Shown here piece after piece: positions 17,828 through 27,329 of a stretch of DNA of 64,000 nt. This DNA is from Paenibacillus paeoniae (GTDB lineage Bacteria > Bacillota > Bacilli > Paenibacillales > Paenibacillaceae), in NCBI RefSeq assembly GCF_003388735.1, contig NZ_QUBQ01000001.1, positions 1,302,001-1,366,000 of the forward strand. Direction: 5' to 3'. The position numbers and the translations under genes were made by a program. How positions within the stretch are numbered: the first letter of the stretch is position 1; the number at the start of each line of letters is the position of its first letter. The notes beneath the pieces are model-generated. The model worked only from the letters and a program-made list of their open reading frames with translations, was not told the origin of the DNA and made no database searches.

Positions 17828-19561
17828 TTGATAAGTCAATTATCTTGGAAGATTGGCGGACAGCAAGGTGAAGGCGTAGAGAGTACTGACCGTATTTTTT
17901 CCACAGCGCTTAACCGGCTAGGCTATTACTTATATGGGTACCGTCATTTTTCATCACGTATAAAGGGCGGTCATACAAATAATAAAATCCGTATCAGCAC
18001 GAAGCCGATTCGGGCGATTTCGGATGATTTGGATATTTTGGTTGCATTTGATCAGGAGAGCATTGATCTTAATTCCGCCGAGCTGCGCAAAGGCGGGGTA
18101 ATCGTAGCGGACGCCAAATTCAATCCGACTATACCGGACGGAATCGATGCCCGCTTATTTGCCGTGCCGATCACGAAGATGGCCGAAGAACTCGGAACAT
18201 CATTAATGAAAAATATGGTGGCATCCGGCGCATCGTGGGCATTGCTTGGCTTGCCGCTTGAAGTGTTCAACAAAGCGGTGGAAGAAGAGTTCGGCCGCAA
18301 AGGACCGGCAATTGTAGAGAAGAACATCGAAGCGGTGAAACGCGGCGCAGAATTCGTATTGGAACAAGCGGGCGGCCCGCTTGACGAATTCAAGCTTGGA
18401 GAAGCGGATGGCGAGCAAAAGCTGTTTATGATTGGCAATGAAGCGATCGGACTGGGCAGCATTGCAGCCGGCTGCCGGCTGATGTCCGCTTATCCGATCA
18501 CGCCGGCTTCGGAAATTATGGAGTATTTGATTAAGAAGCTTCCGAAATTCGGCGGTACCGTTGTTCAAACGGAAGACGAGATTGCAGCTGTTACGATGGC
18601 CATTGGCGCAAACTACGCTGGTGTCCGTACCATGACGGCATCTGCCGGACCTGGTCTGTCCCTTATGATGGAGGCTATCGGCCTTGCAGGTATGACAGAG
18701 ACGCCTCTTGTCATTGTCAACACGCAGCGCGGCGGTCCTTCGACCGGCTTGCCGACCAAGCAAGAGCAGTCCGACTTGAATGCGATGGTATATGGTACGC
18801 ATGGCGAGATTCCGAAGGTCGTTATTGCCCCGGCGTCCATCGAAGATTGTTTCTACGATATGATCGAAGCGTTTAATGTTTCGGAGCAATATCAGGTGCC
18901 GGTTATTGTTATGACCGATTTGCAGTTATCGCTTGGCAAACAATCCTGTGATCCGTTTGATTACAGCAAAGTGCAAATTTCACGCGGCAAATTGGTGACG
19001 GACGCTCCGGCGCTGGAAGGCCCTGAGCTGTTCAAGCGTTATGAGTTAACCGAAGACGGCATCTCTCCCCGCATACTGCCGGGTGAGAAGGGCGGACTGC
19101 ATCACGTGACGGGCGTAGAGCATGACGAGGTTGGCCGACCGTCCGAGAACGCGATGAATCGTCAGCGCATGATGGATAAACGTCTCAATAAGCTGAACGA
19201 TCTATCGATCCGCGATGCCATTCGCGTAGATGCGCCGAATGAAACGCCGGATTTGCTCATTATTGGCATGGGATCGACAGGCGGAACCATTGATGCGGCA
19301 AGAACAATGCTGGGGCAGGATGGCGTGACCAGCAACCACATTACGATTCGCCAAATCCATCCGTTCCCAACGGCTGCGCTTACGCCGTATTTGGAGAAGG
19401 CCAAAAAGGTTGTCGTAATCGAAAATAATGCTACGGCACAGTTGGCTGGCCAGATTAAAATGTATGCGGGCTATGCCGATAAAATCGAAAGCCTGCTCAA
19501 GTATGACGGCAACCCATTCCTTCCGCTTGAAGTTTATAAAGCAAGTAAGGAGCTGAGCTAA
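17828..19561 (+). CDS. korA: 2-oxoacid:ferredoxin oxidoreductase, alpha/gamma fused subunit
   Basis: 577 residues from a TTG start with GAGGAG 9 bases upstream, matching where homologues begin (ISQLSWKIGGQQGEG). The N-terminal gamma domain (about 1-185) is fused to the alpha pyrimidine-binding domain (AYPITPASEIMEYL, TEDEIAAVTMAIGA, ASAGPGLSLM, QRGGPSTGLPT). With KorB it oxidises a 2-oxoacid, most likely 2-oxoglutarate, to the acyl-CoA with ferredoxin as acceptor. The pair is common in aerobic Bacillales. Confidence 0.95.
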   Translation: MISQLSWKIGGQQGEGVESTDRIFSTALNRLGYYLYGYRHFSSRIKGGHTNNKIRISTKPIRAISDDLDILVAFDQESIDLNSAELRKGGVIVADAKFNPTIPDGIDARLFAVPITKMAEELGTSLMKNMVASGASWALLGLPLEVFNKAVEEEFGRKGPAIVEKNIEAVKRGAEFVLEQAGGPLDEFKLGEADGEQKLFMIGNEAIGLGSIAAGCRLMSAYPITPASEIMEYLIKKLPKFGGTVVQTEDEIAAVTMAIGANYAGVRTMTASAGPGLSLMMEAIGLAGMTETPLVIVNTQRGGPSTGLPTKQEQSDLNAMVYGTHGEIPKVVIAPASIEDCFYDMIEAFNVSEQYQVPVIVMTDLQLSLGKQSCDPFDYSKVQISRGKLVTDAPALEGPELFKRYELTEDGISPRILPGEKGGLHHVTGVEHDEVGRPSENAMNRQRMMDKRLNKLNDLSIRDAIRVDAPNETPDLLIIGMGSTGGTIDAARTMLGQDGVTSNHITIRQIHPFPTAALTPYLEKAKKVVVIENNATAQLAGQIKMYAGYADKIESLLKYDGNPFLPLEVYKASKELS

Positions 19562-19562
19562 G

Positions 19563-20429
19563 ATGGCAACGTTCAAAGAATTTCGTAACAATGTAAAGCC
19601 GAACTGGTGCCCAGGTTGCGGAGACTTCTCCATCCAGGCCGCTATTCAACGCGCTGCGGCTAACGTAGGCTTGGAGCCGGAACAGCTGGCGGTCATATCC
19701 GGCATCGGCTGTTCGGGTCGTATATCCGGTTATATTAACGCTTATGGCTTGCACGGCATTCATGGTCGTGCGCTCCCAATTGCGCAAGGCGTCAAGCTCG
19801 CGAACCGTGAACTGACTGTTATCGCTTCAGGCGGTGACGGCGACGGCTTTGCCATTGGTATGGGCCATACGGTGCATGCGATCCGCCGTAACCTCAATAT
19901 TACTTATATCGTAATGGATAATCAGATCTACGGTTTGACCAAAGGACAGACGTCGCCGCGCAGCGCAGAAGGGTTCAAGACGAAGTCTACGCCAGAGGGA
20001 TCTATAGAATCGACGCTTTCTCCACTGGAGATTGCGATGTCGGCAGGCGCAACGTTTGTAGCCCAATCCTTCTCCAGCGATCTGAAAGGGTTGACGAGCT
20101 TGATCGAACAAGGAATCAAGCATGAAGGCTTCTCCTTAATCAACGTATTCAGCCCATGCGTGACGTTCAATAAAATCAATACGTATGATTGGTTCAAAGA
20201 AAATATTGTCAGCTTGGAGCAGTTCCCGGATTACGATCCGTCGAATCGCGTTGCAGCTATGAACAGAATTATGGAGACAAACGGAATGTTGACGGGTCTG
20301 ATCTATCAGAATACAACTCGCAAGTCGTATGAGGATATGATTTCGGGCTTCAAGCCCGAGGGGCTGGCTAAGCAGGAGCTCGCGATTACCGAGGAACAAT
20401 TCAATCAACTTGTGGCCGAATTTAAATAA
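19563..20429 (+). CDS. korB: 2-oxoacid:ferredoxin oxidoreductase, beta subunit
   Basis: 288 residues, starting one base after the korA stop. Thiamine-diphosphate subunit: NWCPGCGDFS (Cys16, Cys19), GIGCSGR and SPCVTFN supply the [4Fe-4S] cysteines; GGDGDGFAIG and the MDNQIYGLTKGQ stretch bind Mg-TPP. Contains electron-transfer cluster and active site of the KorAB complex. Confidence 0.96.
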   Translation: MATFKEFRNNVKPNWCPGCGDFSIQAAIQRAAANVGLEPEQLAVISGIGCSGRISGYINAYGLHGIHGRALPIAQGVKLANRELTVIASGGDGDGFAIGMGHTVHAIRRNLNITYIVMDNQIYGLTKGQTSPRSAEGFKTKSTPEGSIESTLSPLEIAMSAGATFVAQSFSSDLKGLTSLIEQGIKHEGFSLINVFSPCVTFNKINTYDWFKENIVSLEQFPDYDPSNRVAAMNRIMETNGMLTGLIYQNTTRKSYEDMISGFKPEGLAKQELAITEEQFNQLVAEFK

Positions 20430-20439
20430 ATGCTATGAT

Positions 20440-20472
20440 AAGCATGCGGCTTATAAGCCGTATGCTTTCTTT
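20440..20472 (+). terminator. intrinsic terminator after korB
   Basis: Stem AAGCATGCGGCTTA / TAAGCCGTATGCTT with one mismatch and almost no loop, then TCTTT. Confidence 0.7.
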
Positions 20473-20516
20473 ATGGGCGCATGCATGAAAATGAGAAGAA
20501 CAGGGAGTGCAACAAC

Positions 20517-21089
20517 ATGAGCAAACAAGTACCAGTAGGCGTATCAGCACGACACATCCATCTATCGGAGGAACACGTACATATACTGTTCGGCGAAGGT
20601 TATCAATTGACGGAGATGAAGCCGCTGTCGCAGCCAGGTCAATACGCGGCGAACGAAACAGTAGCAGTCACAGGTCCCAAGGGCTCCTTTGGCAAAGTAC
20701 GTATTCTGGGTCCGGTGCGCAAGCGCACTCAGCTTGAGGTATCCCGTACAGACGCATTCGCGTTGGGCGTTAATCCTCCAGTTCGTGAATCGGGTGACAT
20801 TGCAGGCTCTGCAGGCATTACGATTCAAGGACCTGCCGGGGAAGTTGTGGTTGAGGAAGGTGTTATCGTAGCTGCGCGCCATATTCACTTCCATACAAGC
20901 GATGCAGAGCGTCTTGGCATCCAAGATAAGCAGAAGCTGAGCGTTCGCGTCGGAGGCGACAGAGGTGTTGTATTCGAGCATGTTGTAGCCCGCGTCTCAG
21001 CAGATTTTGCGCTAGACATGCATATCGATACAGACGAAGCGAACGCAGCAGGTGTGAAAAACGGCGATTTGGCAGAGATTATCGATTAG
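20517..21089 (+). CDS. pduL: PduL-type phosphate propanoyltransferase/phosphotransacylase
   Basis: 190 residues from the ATG at 20517. PduL family signatures: VPVGVSARHIHLS (zinc-binding His at 13 and 15) and the second AARHIHFHTSDAERLG repeat; two beta-barrel halves. Interconverts acyl-CoA and acyl-phosphate. No bacterial microcompartment shell genes or encapsulation peptide are near, so it is likely a housekeeping enzyme. Next to korAB it might take an acyl-CoA product, but that is inference. Confidence 0.9.
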   Translation: MSKQVPVGVSARHIHLSEEHVHILFGEGYQLTEMKPLSQPGQYAANETVAVTGPKGSFGKVRILGPVRKRTQLEVSRTDAFALGVNPPVRESGDIAGSAGITIQGPAGEVVVEEGVIVAARHIHFHTSDAERLGIQDKQKLSVRVGGDRGVVFEHVVARVSADFALDMHIDTDEANAAGVKNGDLAEIID

Positions 21090-21143
21090 TCACTCCGATT
21101 CGAGATGGAAGACTGGCATCACAATAACATGATTGAAACTATG

Positions 21144-21187
21144 GAAGCTACCACCTCCACATACTTGTGGGGATGGTAGCTTTTTTG
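21144..21187 (+). terminator. intrinsic terminator after pduL
   Basis: 16-bp stem (21145-21160 with 21167-21182), 6-base loop, T6. One of the strongest hairpins in the window. Confidence 0.88.
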
Positions 21188-21215
21188 TTTTATGGAGCCA
21201 TTTTGTTACATCTGC

Positions 21216-21259
21216 TTGACGAAATCGTTAATAGTGTATATATTATATATATACACTAT
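21216..21259 (+). promoter_or_regulatory. promoter and operator of the YtrA-type regulator operon
   Basis: TTGACG (21216-21221), 17-base spacer, TATATT. Overlapping the -10 is a perfect inverted repeat with 11-bp arms, ATAGTGTATAT (21231-21241) and ATATACACTAT (21249-21259), 7-base spacer. GntR/YtrA repressors bind such sites, so autorepression of the operon is expected. Confidence 0.75.
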
Positions 21260-21282
21260 ATGCAGAATAGATGGTGATACCT

Positions 21283-21669
21283 ATGAATTTAATCTTATCC
21301 AATGCATCCGATGAGCCGATCTACGGACAGATCGTCCGGCAAATTCGAAATTTGATTTTGAACAATGAATTGGCTCCGGGGCAAAGCTTGCCTTCTATTC
21401 GTCAGCTTGCCAAGGATTTGGGCATTAGCGTCATTACGACGAAACGGGCTTATGAGGAGTTGGAGAAGGAAGGCTTGATTGATTCTGTCGTTGGCAAAGG
21501 CTCGTTCGTATCCGGTGCCAATCCGGAATTTATTAGGGAGCAGCGGCTCAGGATGCTGGAGCGCAAAATGGCTGAGATGGTAGAGGAAAGCCGTTTGCTG
21601 CATATGACTCTGGATGAGTTGATTGATCACATACGACTTATTGATGACGAAATGGAGGAAAAGGGATGA
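21283..21669 (+). CDS. GntR-family regulator, YtrA subfamily
   Basis: 128 residues from the ATG at 21283 (MNLILSNASDEP), the usual YtrA start, with GGTGAT close upstream. N-terminal winged helix (PIYGQIVRQIRNLI, PGQSLPSIRQLAKDLGISVITTKRAYEELEKEGLI) and a short helical C-terminus without a large effector domain, as in YtrA proteins that control adjacent ABC transporters. Stop overlaps the ABC start (ATGA). Confidence 0.93.
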   Translation: MNLILSNASDEPIYGQIVRQIRNLILNNELAPGQSLPSIRQLAKDLGISVITTKRAYEELEKEGLIDSVVGKGSFVSGANPEFIREQRLRMLERKMAEMVEESRLLHMTLDELIDHIRLIDDEMEEKG

Positions 21670-22538
21670 GCAACAACGTAATTGAAATTCACAATTTAAC
21701 CAAGCGATTCAAACAATTCTCGCTTGAAAATGTGAGTTTAGACATAAAACAAGGATTCATAACGGGGTTAATCGGCGCCAACGGTGCAGGTAAGAGTACA
21801 CTAATTCGATTGGCAATGGGGATGGCCGTTCCGGCAGCCGGAGAAGTACGAATCTTTGGCCAGTCCATTAAAGAGCAGGAAGCTGACATAAAAGAGAGAA
21901 TCGGATTTGTAGCGGATGATAGCCATTTCTATGAGCATCTCACAATTCGTACGATGAAAGGCATATATGCCCCCTTCTATAAGAATTGGGATGAAACACT
22001 GTTCAAACGAAACCTGGAGAGGTTCGAGCTATCTCCCAAAACGAAAATTAAGAGCCTGTCCAAAGGGATGAAAATGAAATTCTCACTGGCGCTTGCTCTC
22101 TCCCATAAGGCTGATTTGCTCATCATGGATGAACCGACTGCCGGTCTGGATCCGGTATTCCGGAGAGAACTGCTTGATATTTTGGCAGACCTGATGCTGG
22201 ATGAGCGCAAATCCATTCTATTCTCGACGCACATTACGACAGATCTCGATCGCGTTGCCGATTATATCGCTTTTCTTCATAAGGGCAAGCTCGTATTCAA
22301 CGAATCCAAGGAGCAGATCTTTGACCGCTATGCGATGATCAGGGGAGACAATGAACTGCTGGATGCGGATGTACGCAAGCTGTTCGTAGGTATTAAGGAG
22401 ACGGCTGTGGGTTTTGAAGCATTGACAAACAACCGAAGCGCAGTAGAAGCATTGCTGTCCGGACATGCGCATATTGAGCGTCCTACTCTGGAGGATATTA
22501 TGTTTCTGACCGCAAAAGGAGCTGCGACACATGTATAA
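21666..22538 (+). CDS. ABC transporter ATP-binding protein
   Basis: 290 residues. Walker A GANGAGKST, signature LSKGMK (a common variant in this subfamily), Walker B LLIMDEPTAGLDP, switch His in FSTHITTD. The extra C-terminal 75 residues resemble YtrB/BcrA-like exporters. Translated together with the regulator before and the permease after (8-base overlap); an exporter for an unknown, possibly cell-envelope-active compound. Confidence 0.93.
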   Translation: MSNNVIEIHNLTKRFKQFSLENVSLDIKQGFITGLIGANGAGKSTLIRLAMGMAVPAAGEVRIFGQSIKEQEADIKERIGFVADDSHFYEHLTIRTMKGIYAPFYKNWDETLFKRNLERFELSPKTKIKSLSKGMKMKFSLALALSHKADLLIMDEPTAGLDPVFRRELLDILADLMLDERKSILFSTHITTDLDRVADYIAFLHKGKLVFNESKEQIFDRYAMIRGDNELLDADVRKLFVGIKETAVGFEALTNNRSAVEALLSGHAHIERPTLEDIMFLTAKGAATHV

Positions 22539-23154
22539 TCTGATCCGAAAAGATTTTATCGCTATGAGATGGTACTTATTGTTTGTTTTGGGATACGCCG
22601 TTTTCTTTGGGACGTTTTCAGGATTTCCTGTTTTTTCGCCCATTATGATTATCACGCTTCCTGCTGTTATGATGACGTTGTTTGCTGCCAACATAGAGCT
22701 GCGCAATAAAACTATGATGTTTGTCGGAACGTTGCCAGTCCGTCGCAAGCAGATTGTTTTGGCCAAATACATATCCATATTCTTATACTTGGCCGTTGGG
22801 TTAATTCTGCTCGTCATTGTCCATCTAGTAAACGAATATATCATTCATCAGTCGTTCCCTATAACCGTCCTTAGCCTCATAGTGTCAGCCGGCATAGCTA
22901 TGACCTATTCAGCGCTATATTTTCCGATACAATTTTTGCTAGGAGTTAAAAGCTCGAATATCGTTTCATTTATTTCCATCTTTTTGATGATCTTTTTGAT
23001 CAGTTTAATCGGCAATGTTGCCGATAAGGCTACTGAATTTAATTGGCCTATCCTACCCATCATGATTGGCCTCCCTGTTGCAGCCATTATTCTAATGTAT
23101 CTTTCTTACAGACTTTCGCTCTCTATCTTTAGACGGAAAGACATGGAGGGATAA
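22531..23154 (+). CDS. ABC-2 type permease
   Basis: 207 residues, about six hydrophobic segments (near 17-33, 41-57, 84-106, 115-137, 142-165, 176-198). It begins MYNLIRKDF, a typical start for ABC-2 permeases of GntR-linked exporters. Partner of the preceding ATPase. Confidence 0.88.
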   Translation: MYNLIRKDFIAMRWYLLFVLGYAVFFGTFSGFPVFSPIMIITLPAVMMTLFAANIELRNKTMMFVGTLPVRRKQIVLAKYISIFLYLAVGLILLVIVHLVNEYIIHQSFPITVLSLIVSAGIAMTYSALYFPIQFLLGVKSSNIVSFISIFLMIFLISLIGNVADKATEFNWPILPIMIGLPVAAIILMYLSYRLSLSIFRRKDMEG

Positions 23155-23176
23155 TAGGTGAAAGCAGCATAATAAC

Positions 23177-23213
23177 AGAAGCTTGCTTCCGTTTGCGGAG
23201 GCAAGCTTCTTTT
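23177..23213. terminator. shared hairpin terminator between convergent genes
   Basis: 14-bp stem AGAAGCTTGCTTCC / GGAGGCAAGCTTCT with a 6-base loop; TTTT on the plus strand. Sits between the ABC permease and the convergent MFS gene. Confidence 0.75.
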
Positions 23214-23225
23214 GGCTGAATACAA

Positions 23226-24716
23226 TTAATGTCCCATCATCATAGAGACATCCGGTTTGTCCGTTGCGGCGACTCCGTCATCCTGCTGTTTCGGCTTGCG
23301 GAGCAGCAGAGCAACTAGTATGCCGAATACCCCGATACACGACAAGGCGAAGAAGGCATCTCCGAAAGAGAGGTACGGAATGTCTGGCCCCGGATTTTGC
23401 ACCGAATAATGTTTGACCCGTTCTGCGAGAAGCGTGGACAGTCCTGCAATGGCAAAGGAGCTCATTACTTGCTGCGCGGCGCCTGTCAGCGACGTAACCC
23501 GGCCGACCAGATGCCTTGGCGCGGATTGGATGATATGAGTATTAAGCGGCATCATCGAGAAGCCCATGCCGGAGCCAAGAAGCACAAGCGGCACCATAAT
23601 CTGTGGAATTGTCGTATCAGCCGTGATACTGGACAATAAGTATGCGCCAGTCGATACGAGCAGCAGACCAAGTATGACGACCGGACGTGCGCCCAGCTTG
23701 TCGAACAGCTTGCCGCCGATCGGCATGAACACGCCGGCAGAGAGTGCTTGCGGCAATAGGATCAGGCCGGTTTCGAAGGGGGAATATCCCTTTGCCTGAA
23801 TAAGGAACATAGGAATAAGAAATAACGTGCCGAACAATGCGATTTGTACAATCCATTGGAGAATAATGCCTCGAGTGAAATCTCCGGATTTGAAGACGCG
23901 CAGCTCCAGAAGCGGATTGCGACGCCGCAATTCTACCGTAATGAAGATGATCAGAGATATGCTGCCTACAATAAGGCCAACCAGCGTCTCCGTTGACGTC
24001 CAGCCGCTGCCGCCGCCGTGTTCGCTGCCGGCAGAGCTGATGCCGAATGCCAGCGCCGCGAATGCCAATGGGGCGAAGATCATGCCGAGCAGATCAAGCG
24101 TAGGTACGGTCTGACGTTCCAGGTTAGGCAGGGTGCGCAGTCCGACAATGACCGCAATAATGCCCACTGGTACATTAATAAGGAAGATCCAATGCCAAGT
24201 TGCATATTCAACTAGCCAGCCTGCGACAACAGGACCTGAAGCAGGGGCTAGGAGCATCGGTATGCCGATCATGCCCATTACGGCACCTTGCTTGCCAGGA
24301 GGGCTTAGACGGAAAGTGAAGGCCATTGCGATAGGGGCGACCATACCGCCGCCAAGACCTTGAATGACACGGAACAATATCAATTGCTCGACAGTGCTGG
24401 CAAGTCCGCAAAGCACCGAGCCAATCGTGAACATGACAACCGAAAGCAGAAAAATTTTCTTTGCTCCGAATTTATCGGAAAGCCATCCTGCAAGCGGAAT
24501 AACGGCGGCCTGTGCGAGCGCATAGCCGGTTACGGTCCACTGGACAAGCGTAAATGTGCTTTCGAATTCGACTATGAACTGATTCAAGGCGACATTCATA
24601 GCCGTTCCATCCAAAATAACCATAAACATGCCGACGATGATGGCAAGCAGAGGGAGCATAATGCTCCGTATGGAAGGTTCTCCATTGCGCGCGGTTGGTA
24701 TAGATGATGATGCCAT
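23226..24716 (-). CDS. MFS drug efflux transporter, EmrB/QacA (DHA2) family
   Basis: 496 residues, about 14 transmembrane segments. DHA2 features: LDGTAMNVALNQF in helix 1, WTVTGYALAQA, GWLSDKFGAKK (motif A) and RVIQGLGGGMVAP (motif B). Proton-driven multidrug exporter. TAGGAGG sits 8 bases before the ATG. Divergent from a TetR gene, which is the probable repressor; TTGACA on the minus strand about 55 bases upstream may be its -35. Confidence 0.93.
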   Translation of the reverse strand: MASSSIPTARNGEPSIRSIMLPLLAIIVGMFMVILDGTAMNVALNQFIVEFESTFTLVQWTVTGYALAQAAVIPLAGWLSDKFGAKKIFLLSVVMFTIGSVLCGLASTVEQLILFRVIQGLGGGMVAPIAMAFTFRLSPPGKQGAVMGMIGIPMLLAPASGPVVAGWLVEYATWHWIFLINVPVGIIAVIVGLRTLPNLERQTVPTLDLLGMIFAPLAFAALAFGISSAGSEHGGGSGWTSTETLVGLIVGSISLIIFITVELRRRNPLLELRVFKSGDFTRGIILQWIVQIALFGTLFLIPMFLIQAKGYSPFETGLILLPQALSAGVFMPIGGKLFDKLGARPVVILGLLLVSTGAYLLSSITADTTIPQIMVPLVLLGSGMGFSMMPLNTHIIQSAPRHLVGRVTSLTGAAQQVMSSFAIAGLSTLLAERVKHYSVQNPGPDIPYLSFGDAFFALSCIGVFGILVALLLRKPKQQDDGVAATDKPDVSMMMGH

Positions 24717-24806
24717 TACGTATTCCTCCTATCCCGTTAAGGGTATTCTCTTTCTTTTATTGACCTGTCAACATACCAAAGCTTAAAATAAAGGTGTGTG
24801 ACATGG

Positions 24807-24824
24807 TGCGGACAATTGTCCGCA
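24807..24824. promoter_or_regulatory. operator palindrome between the MFS and TetR genes
   Basis: Perfect 18-bp palindrome TGCGGACAATTGTCCGCA, midway in the divergent intergenic region. The size and symmetry suit a TetR-family dimer; likely controls both genes. Confidence 0.75.
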
Positions 24825-24953
24825 TTTCTGAATCATATAGAGGAATGGTTTAAAAGTCAAATAAATTTTGGGGACGATTTCTGCTCTGCAAAGGATCGGG
24901 AATTCCCTTTTTTTCATAGAAAGAACCTAGATTACCATATAAGGAGCAATGAA

Positions 24954-25559
24954 ATGTCGTCGACTGAAAACAACCGGTCCAAGGATGAACTTAGCAGGTG
25001 CATTATGGAGACTGCCATACAATTGTTTAGCGAACAGGGGGTCGAATCGGTCAGTATGCATCAAATCGCCAAGTCAGCCGGAGTTGGACAAGGTACGCTG
25101 TATCGCAGGTATGCGAACAAGGCTGATCTATGTATCGGGATGATGCAGGATAGTTTCGATCAAATGCAGTTCAAGGTGACACACTATTTGCGGGAGACTT
25201 CCGGTCATTCCGTTCAAGAGAGATTGAAGGGCGTTATCGGCATTCTGCTCCGATTTCTCGGTCAGAAATCAAAAATGCTGGGCATCATTCAAGTTCAGCT
25301 GATGAAGGAGCGCAGCAAGGACGATTTCTATCAATCACCGCCGTATCAATTCATGCACGGCATGCTGACGGATCTGCTGTCCGAGATGCCGGAGCAGGAT
25401 CGGGCGAAGGATTTCGATCCTCCTTTTCTTGCGCATACGTATATCGCGGTATTGTCACCTCATACCTACAGGCATCTTGTCTATGTGAAAGGCTACAGTC
25501 ACGAGCGGTTTTACGAACAGTTTTGCAGCTTGTATATCGACCCCTTGTTCAAGAGCTAG
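24954..25559 (+). CDS. TetR-family transcriptional regulator
   Basis: 201 residues from the ATG at 24954 with AAGGAG 8-10 bases upstream; the frame stays open further upstream but over the operator region and without a binding site. N-terminal TetR helix-turn-helix (IMETAIQLFSEQGVESVSMHQ, then GVGQGTLYRRYANKADL), helical ligand domain after residue 60. Divergent from the MFS exporter with an 18-bp palindrome between them. Confidence 0.93.
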   Translation: MSSTENNRSKDELSRCIMETAIQLFSEQGVESVSMHQIAKSAGVGQGTLYRRYANKADLCIGMMQDSFDQMQFKVTHYLRETSGHSVQERLKGVIGILLRFLGQKSKMLGIIQVQLMKERSKDDFYQSPPYQFMHGMLTDLLSEMPEQDRAKDFDPPFLAHTYIAVLSPHTYRHLVYVKGYSHERFYEQFCSLYIDPLFKS

Positions 25560-25630
25560 CAATTTGACTGCTTTCCCGAGCATCGAGCACAGCAATTGTT
25601 GATATCCCAATGGTATAGAGCAGTTCAATG

Positions 25631-25639
25631 TGGTATAAT
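25631..25639 (+). promoter_or_regulatory. candidate extended -10 promoter of miaB
   Basis: TGGTATAAT, an extended -10 with perfect TATAAT hexamer, about 70 bases before miaB. No clear -35, which extended -10 promoters may lack. Confidence 0.4.
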
Positions 25640-25711
25640 TTTGTATTGTTGTGTTGGAATATTTTTCGTACAGGCATAACGGATCTAGCATAAAAGGAAG
25701 TGAAGAGGGAC

Positions 25712-27304
25712 ATGACGAAAGAGACTCCGAAAACGTCGATTGCTGCGACTGGCAAAGGCGATAAGGACTATTCCAAATATTTCGACTTCAGCGATGCCAA
25801 AATCTTGAGCGAGGAAGATGGCGTCACGACCCTGCGGATTAAAGGGCGTAACATCCAGTTGTCTTCGGCTCCTTCCTATAAAGATGAGAAAAAACGGGGC
25901 AAAGAAGATATTCAAGTGCATTATGATTTTTCCATACCTGAAGAATTGCGTACGATAGGAAAAGGCAAACATTATTTGATCCAGACTTATGGCTGCCAGA
26001 TGAACGAGCATGATACTGAAGTGATGAAAGGCATGTTCGAAGAGATGGGCTACACGGCTACCGAGGACAGGAAGCAAGCGGATGTCATATTGCTCAATAC
26101 GTGTGCCATTCGTGAAAATGCGGAGGATAAGGTGTTCGGAGAGCTAGGCCACCTGAAAGTGCTGAAGACGGAGAAACCTGGCCTGCTGTTAGGCGTATGC
26201 GGCTGTATGTCACAGGAAGAATCCGTCGTGGGACGAATTCTACAGAAGCACTCCTTCGTTGACATGATCTTTGGCACACACAATATTCACCGCTTGCCGC
26301 ATCTGCTGCAGAACGCGTATTATAGCAAGGAATTGGTGGTCGAGGTGTGGTCGAAGGAAGGCGACATTATCGAGAACATGCCCAAGAAGCGTGAAGGAAT
26401 GCGGGCATGGGTCAACATTATGTATGGCTGTGATAAGTTCTGCACCTACTGTATTGTTCCTTATACGAGGGGCAAGGAGCGCAGCCGCCGTCCTGAAGAT
26501 GTCATTGCCGAGGTGCGCGAGCTGGCGCGTCAAGGCTATAAGGAAGTGACGCTGCTTGGGCAGAATGTCAACGCATACGGCAAAGACTTTGAGGGAGTCG
26601 ACTATCGATTCGGAGACCTGATGCAAGCCATGTCCAAAATCGATATTCCGCGTATTCGGTTCACGACAAGTCATCCGCGAGATTTTGACGATCATCTCAT
26701 TGAGGTGCTGGCGACCCAAGGCAATTTGGTGGAGCATATCCACTTGCCGGTTCAGTCGGGCAGTACAGAAGTGTTGAAGCGGATGAGCCGCAAATATTCG
26801 CGTGAGATGTTCCTGGATCTGGTTGCGCGTATTAAAGCAGCTATTCCGAATGCAGTCTTGACGACGGATATTATCGTTGGTTTCCCTGGAGAGACGGACG
26901 AGCAGTTCGAGGAGACGATGTCACTTGTCCAAGAGGTAGGGTTTCACTTTGCCTATTCGTTCATCTATTCACCGCGTGAGGGTACCCCTGCGGCCGGAAT
27001 GGAAGATAACGTGCCGATGGAGACGAAGAAACGCCGTCTGCAGCGCCTGAATGACATGCTTGCCGCTATCGCGCGTGAGAAAAACGACGAGATGCTGGGC
27101 GAAGTCATTGAAGTGCTGATTGAAGGCGAGAGCAAAAACAATGCTACTATTTTGTCGGGTCGCACCCGGGCGAATAAGCTTGTCCATATGGAAGGACCCA
27201 AGGAGTGGATCGGCACATTCGTACATGCGAAGGTTACCGAGACACAAACCTGGTATATCAAGGCAGAGCCGATTCATTCGGCTATAGACGAGGCCGTAAG
27301 CTAA
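25712..27304 (+). CDS. miaB: tRNA-2-methylthio-N6-isopentenyladenosine synthase
   Basis: 530 residues. N-terminal UPF0004 cysteines at 95 ([11 protein letters not shown]), 131 ([12 protein letters not shown]) and 165 (GCMSQ); radical-SAM cluster C240, C244, C247 (GCDKFCTYC); C-terminal TRAM domain ([11 protein letters not shown]). Adds the methylthio group to isopentenyl-A37 of tRNA. The N-terminus is about 80 residues longer than in E. coli, as in other Bacillales. This intact member contrasts with the deleted rimO. Start choice uncertain: the GTG at 25700 is an alternative. Confidence 0.97.
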   Translation: MTKETPKTSIAATGKGDKDYSKYFDFSDAKILSEEDGVTTLRIKGRNIQLSSAPSYKDEKKRGKEDIQVHYDFSIPEELRTIGKGKHYLIQTYGCQMNEHDTEVMKGMFEEMGYTATEDRKQADVILLNTCAIRENAEDKVFGELGHLKVLKTEKPGLLLGVCGCMSQEESVVGRILQKHSFVDMIFGTHNIHRLPHLLQNAYYSKELVVEVWSKEGDIIENMPKKREGMRAWVNIMYGCDKFCTYCIVPYTRGKERSRRPEDVIAEVRELARQGYKEVTLLGQNVNAYGKDFEGVDYRFGDLMQAMSKIDIPRIRFTTSHPRDFDDHLIEVLATQGNLVEHIHLPVQSGSTEVLKRMSRKYSREMFLDLVARIKAAIPNAVLTTDIIVGFPGETDEQFEETMSLVQEVGFHFAYSFIYSPREGTPAAGMEDNVPMETKKRRLQRLNDMLAAIAREKNDEMLGEVIEVLIEGESKNNATILSGRTRANKLVHMEGPKEWIGTFVHAKVTETQTWYIKAEPIHSAIDEAVS

Positions 27305-27329
27305 CGGCTACAAATAGGAGAGATGACGA

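Noticed and set aside
20517..21089. bacterial microcompartment locus because of PduL
   Set aside because: No shell protein, aldehyde dehydrogenase or diol dehydratase gene is nearby; stand-alone PduL is common.
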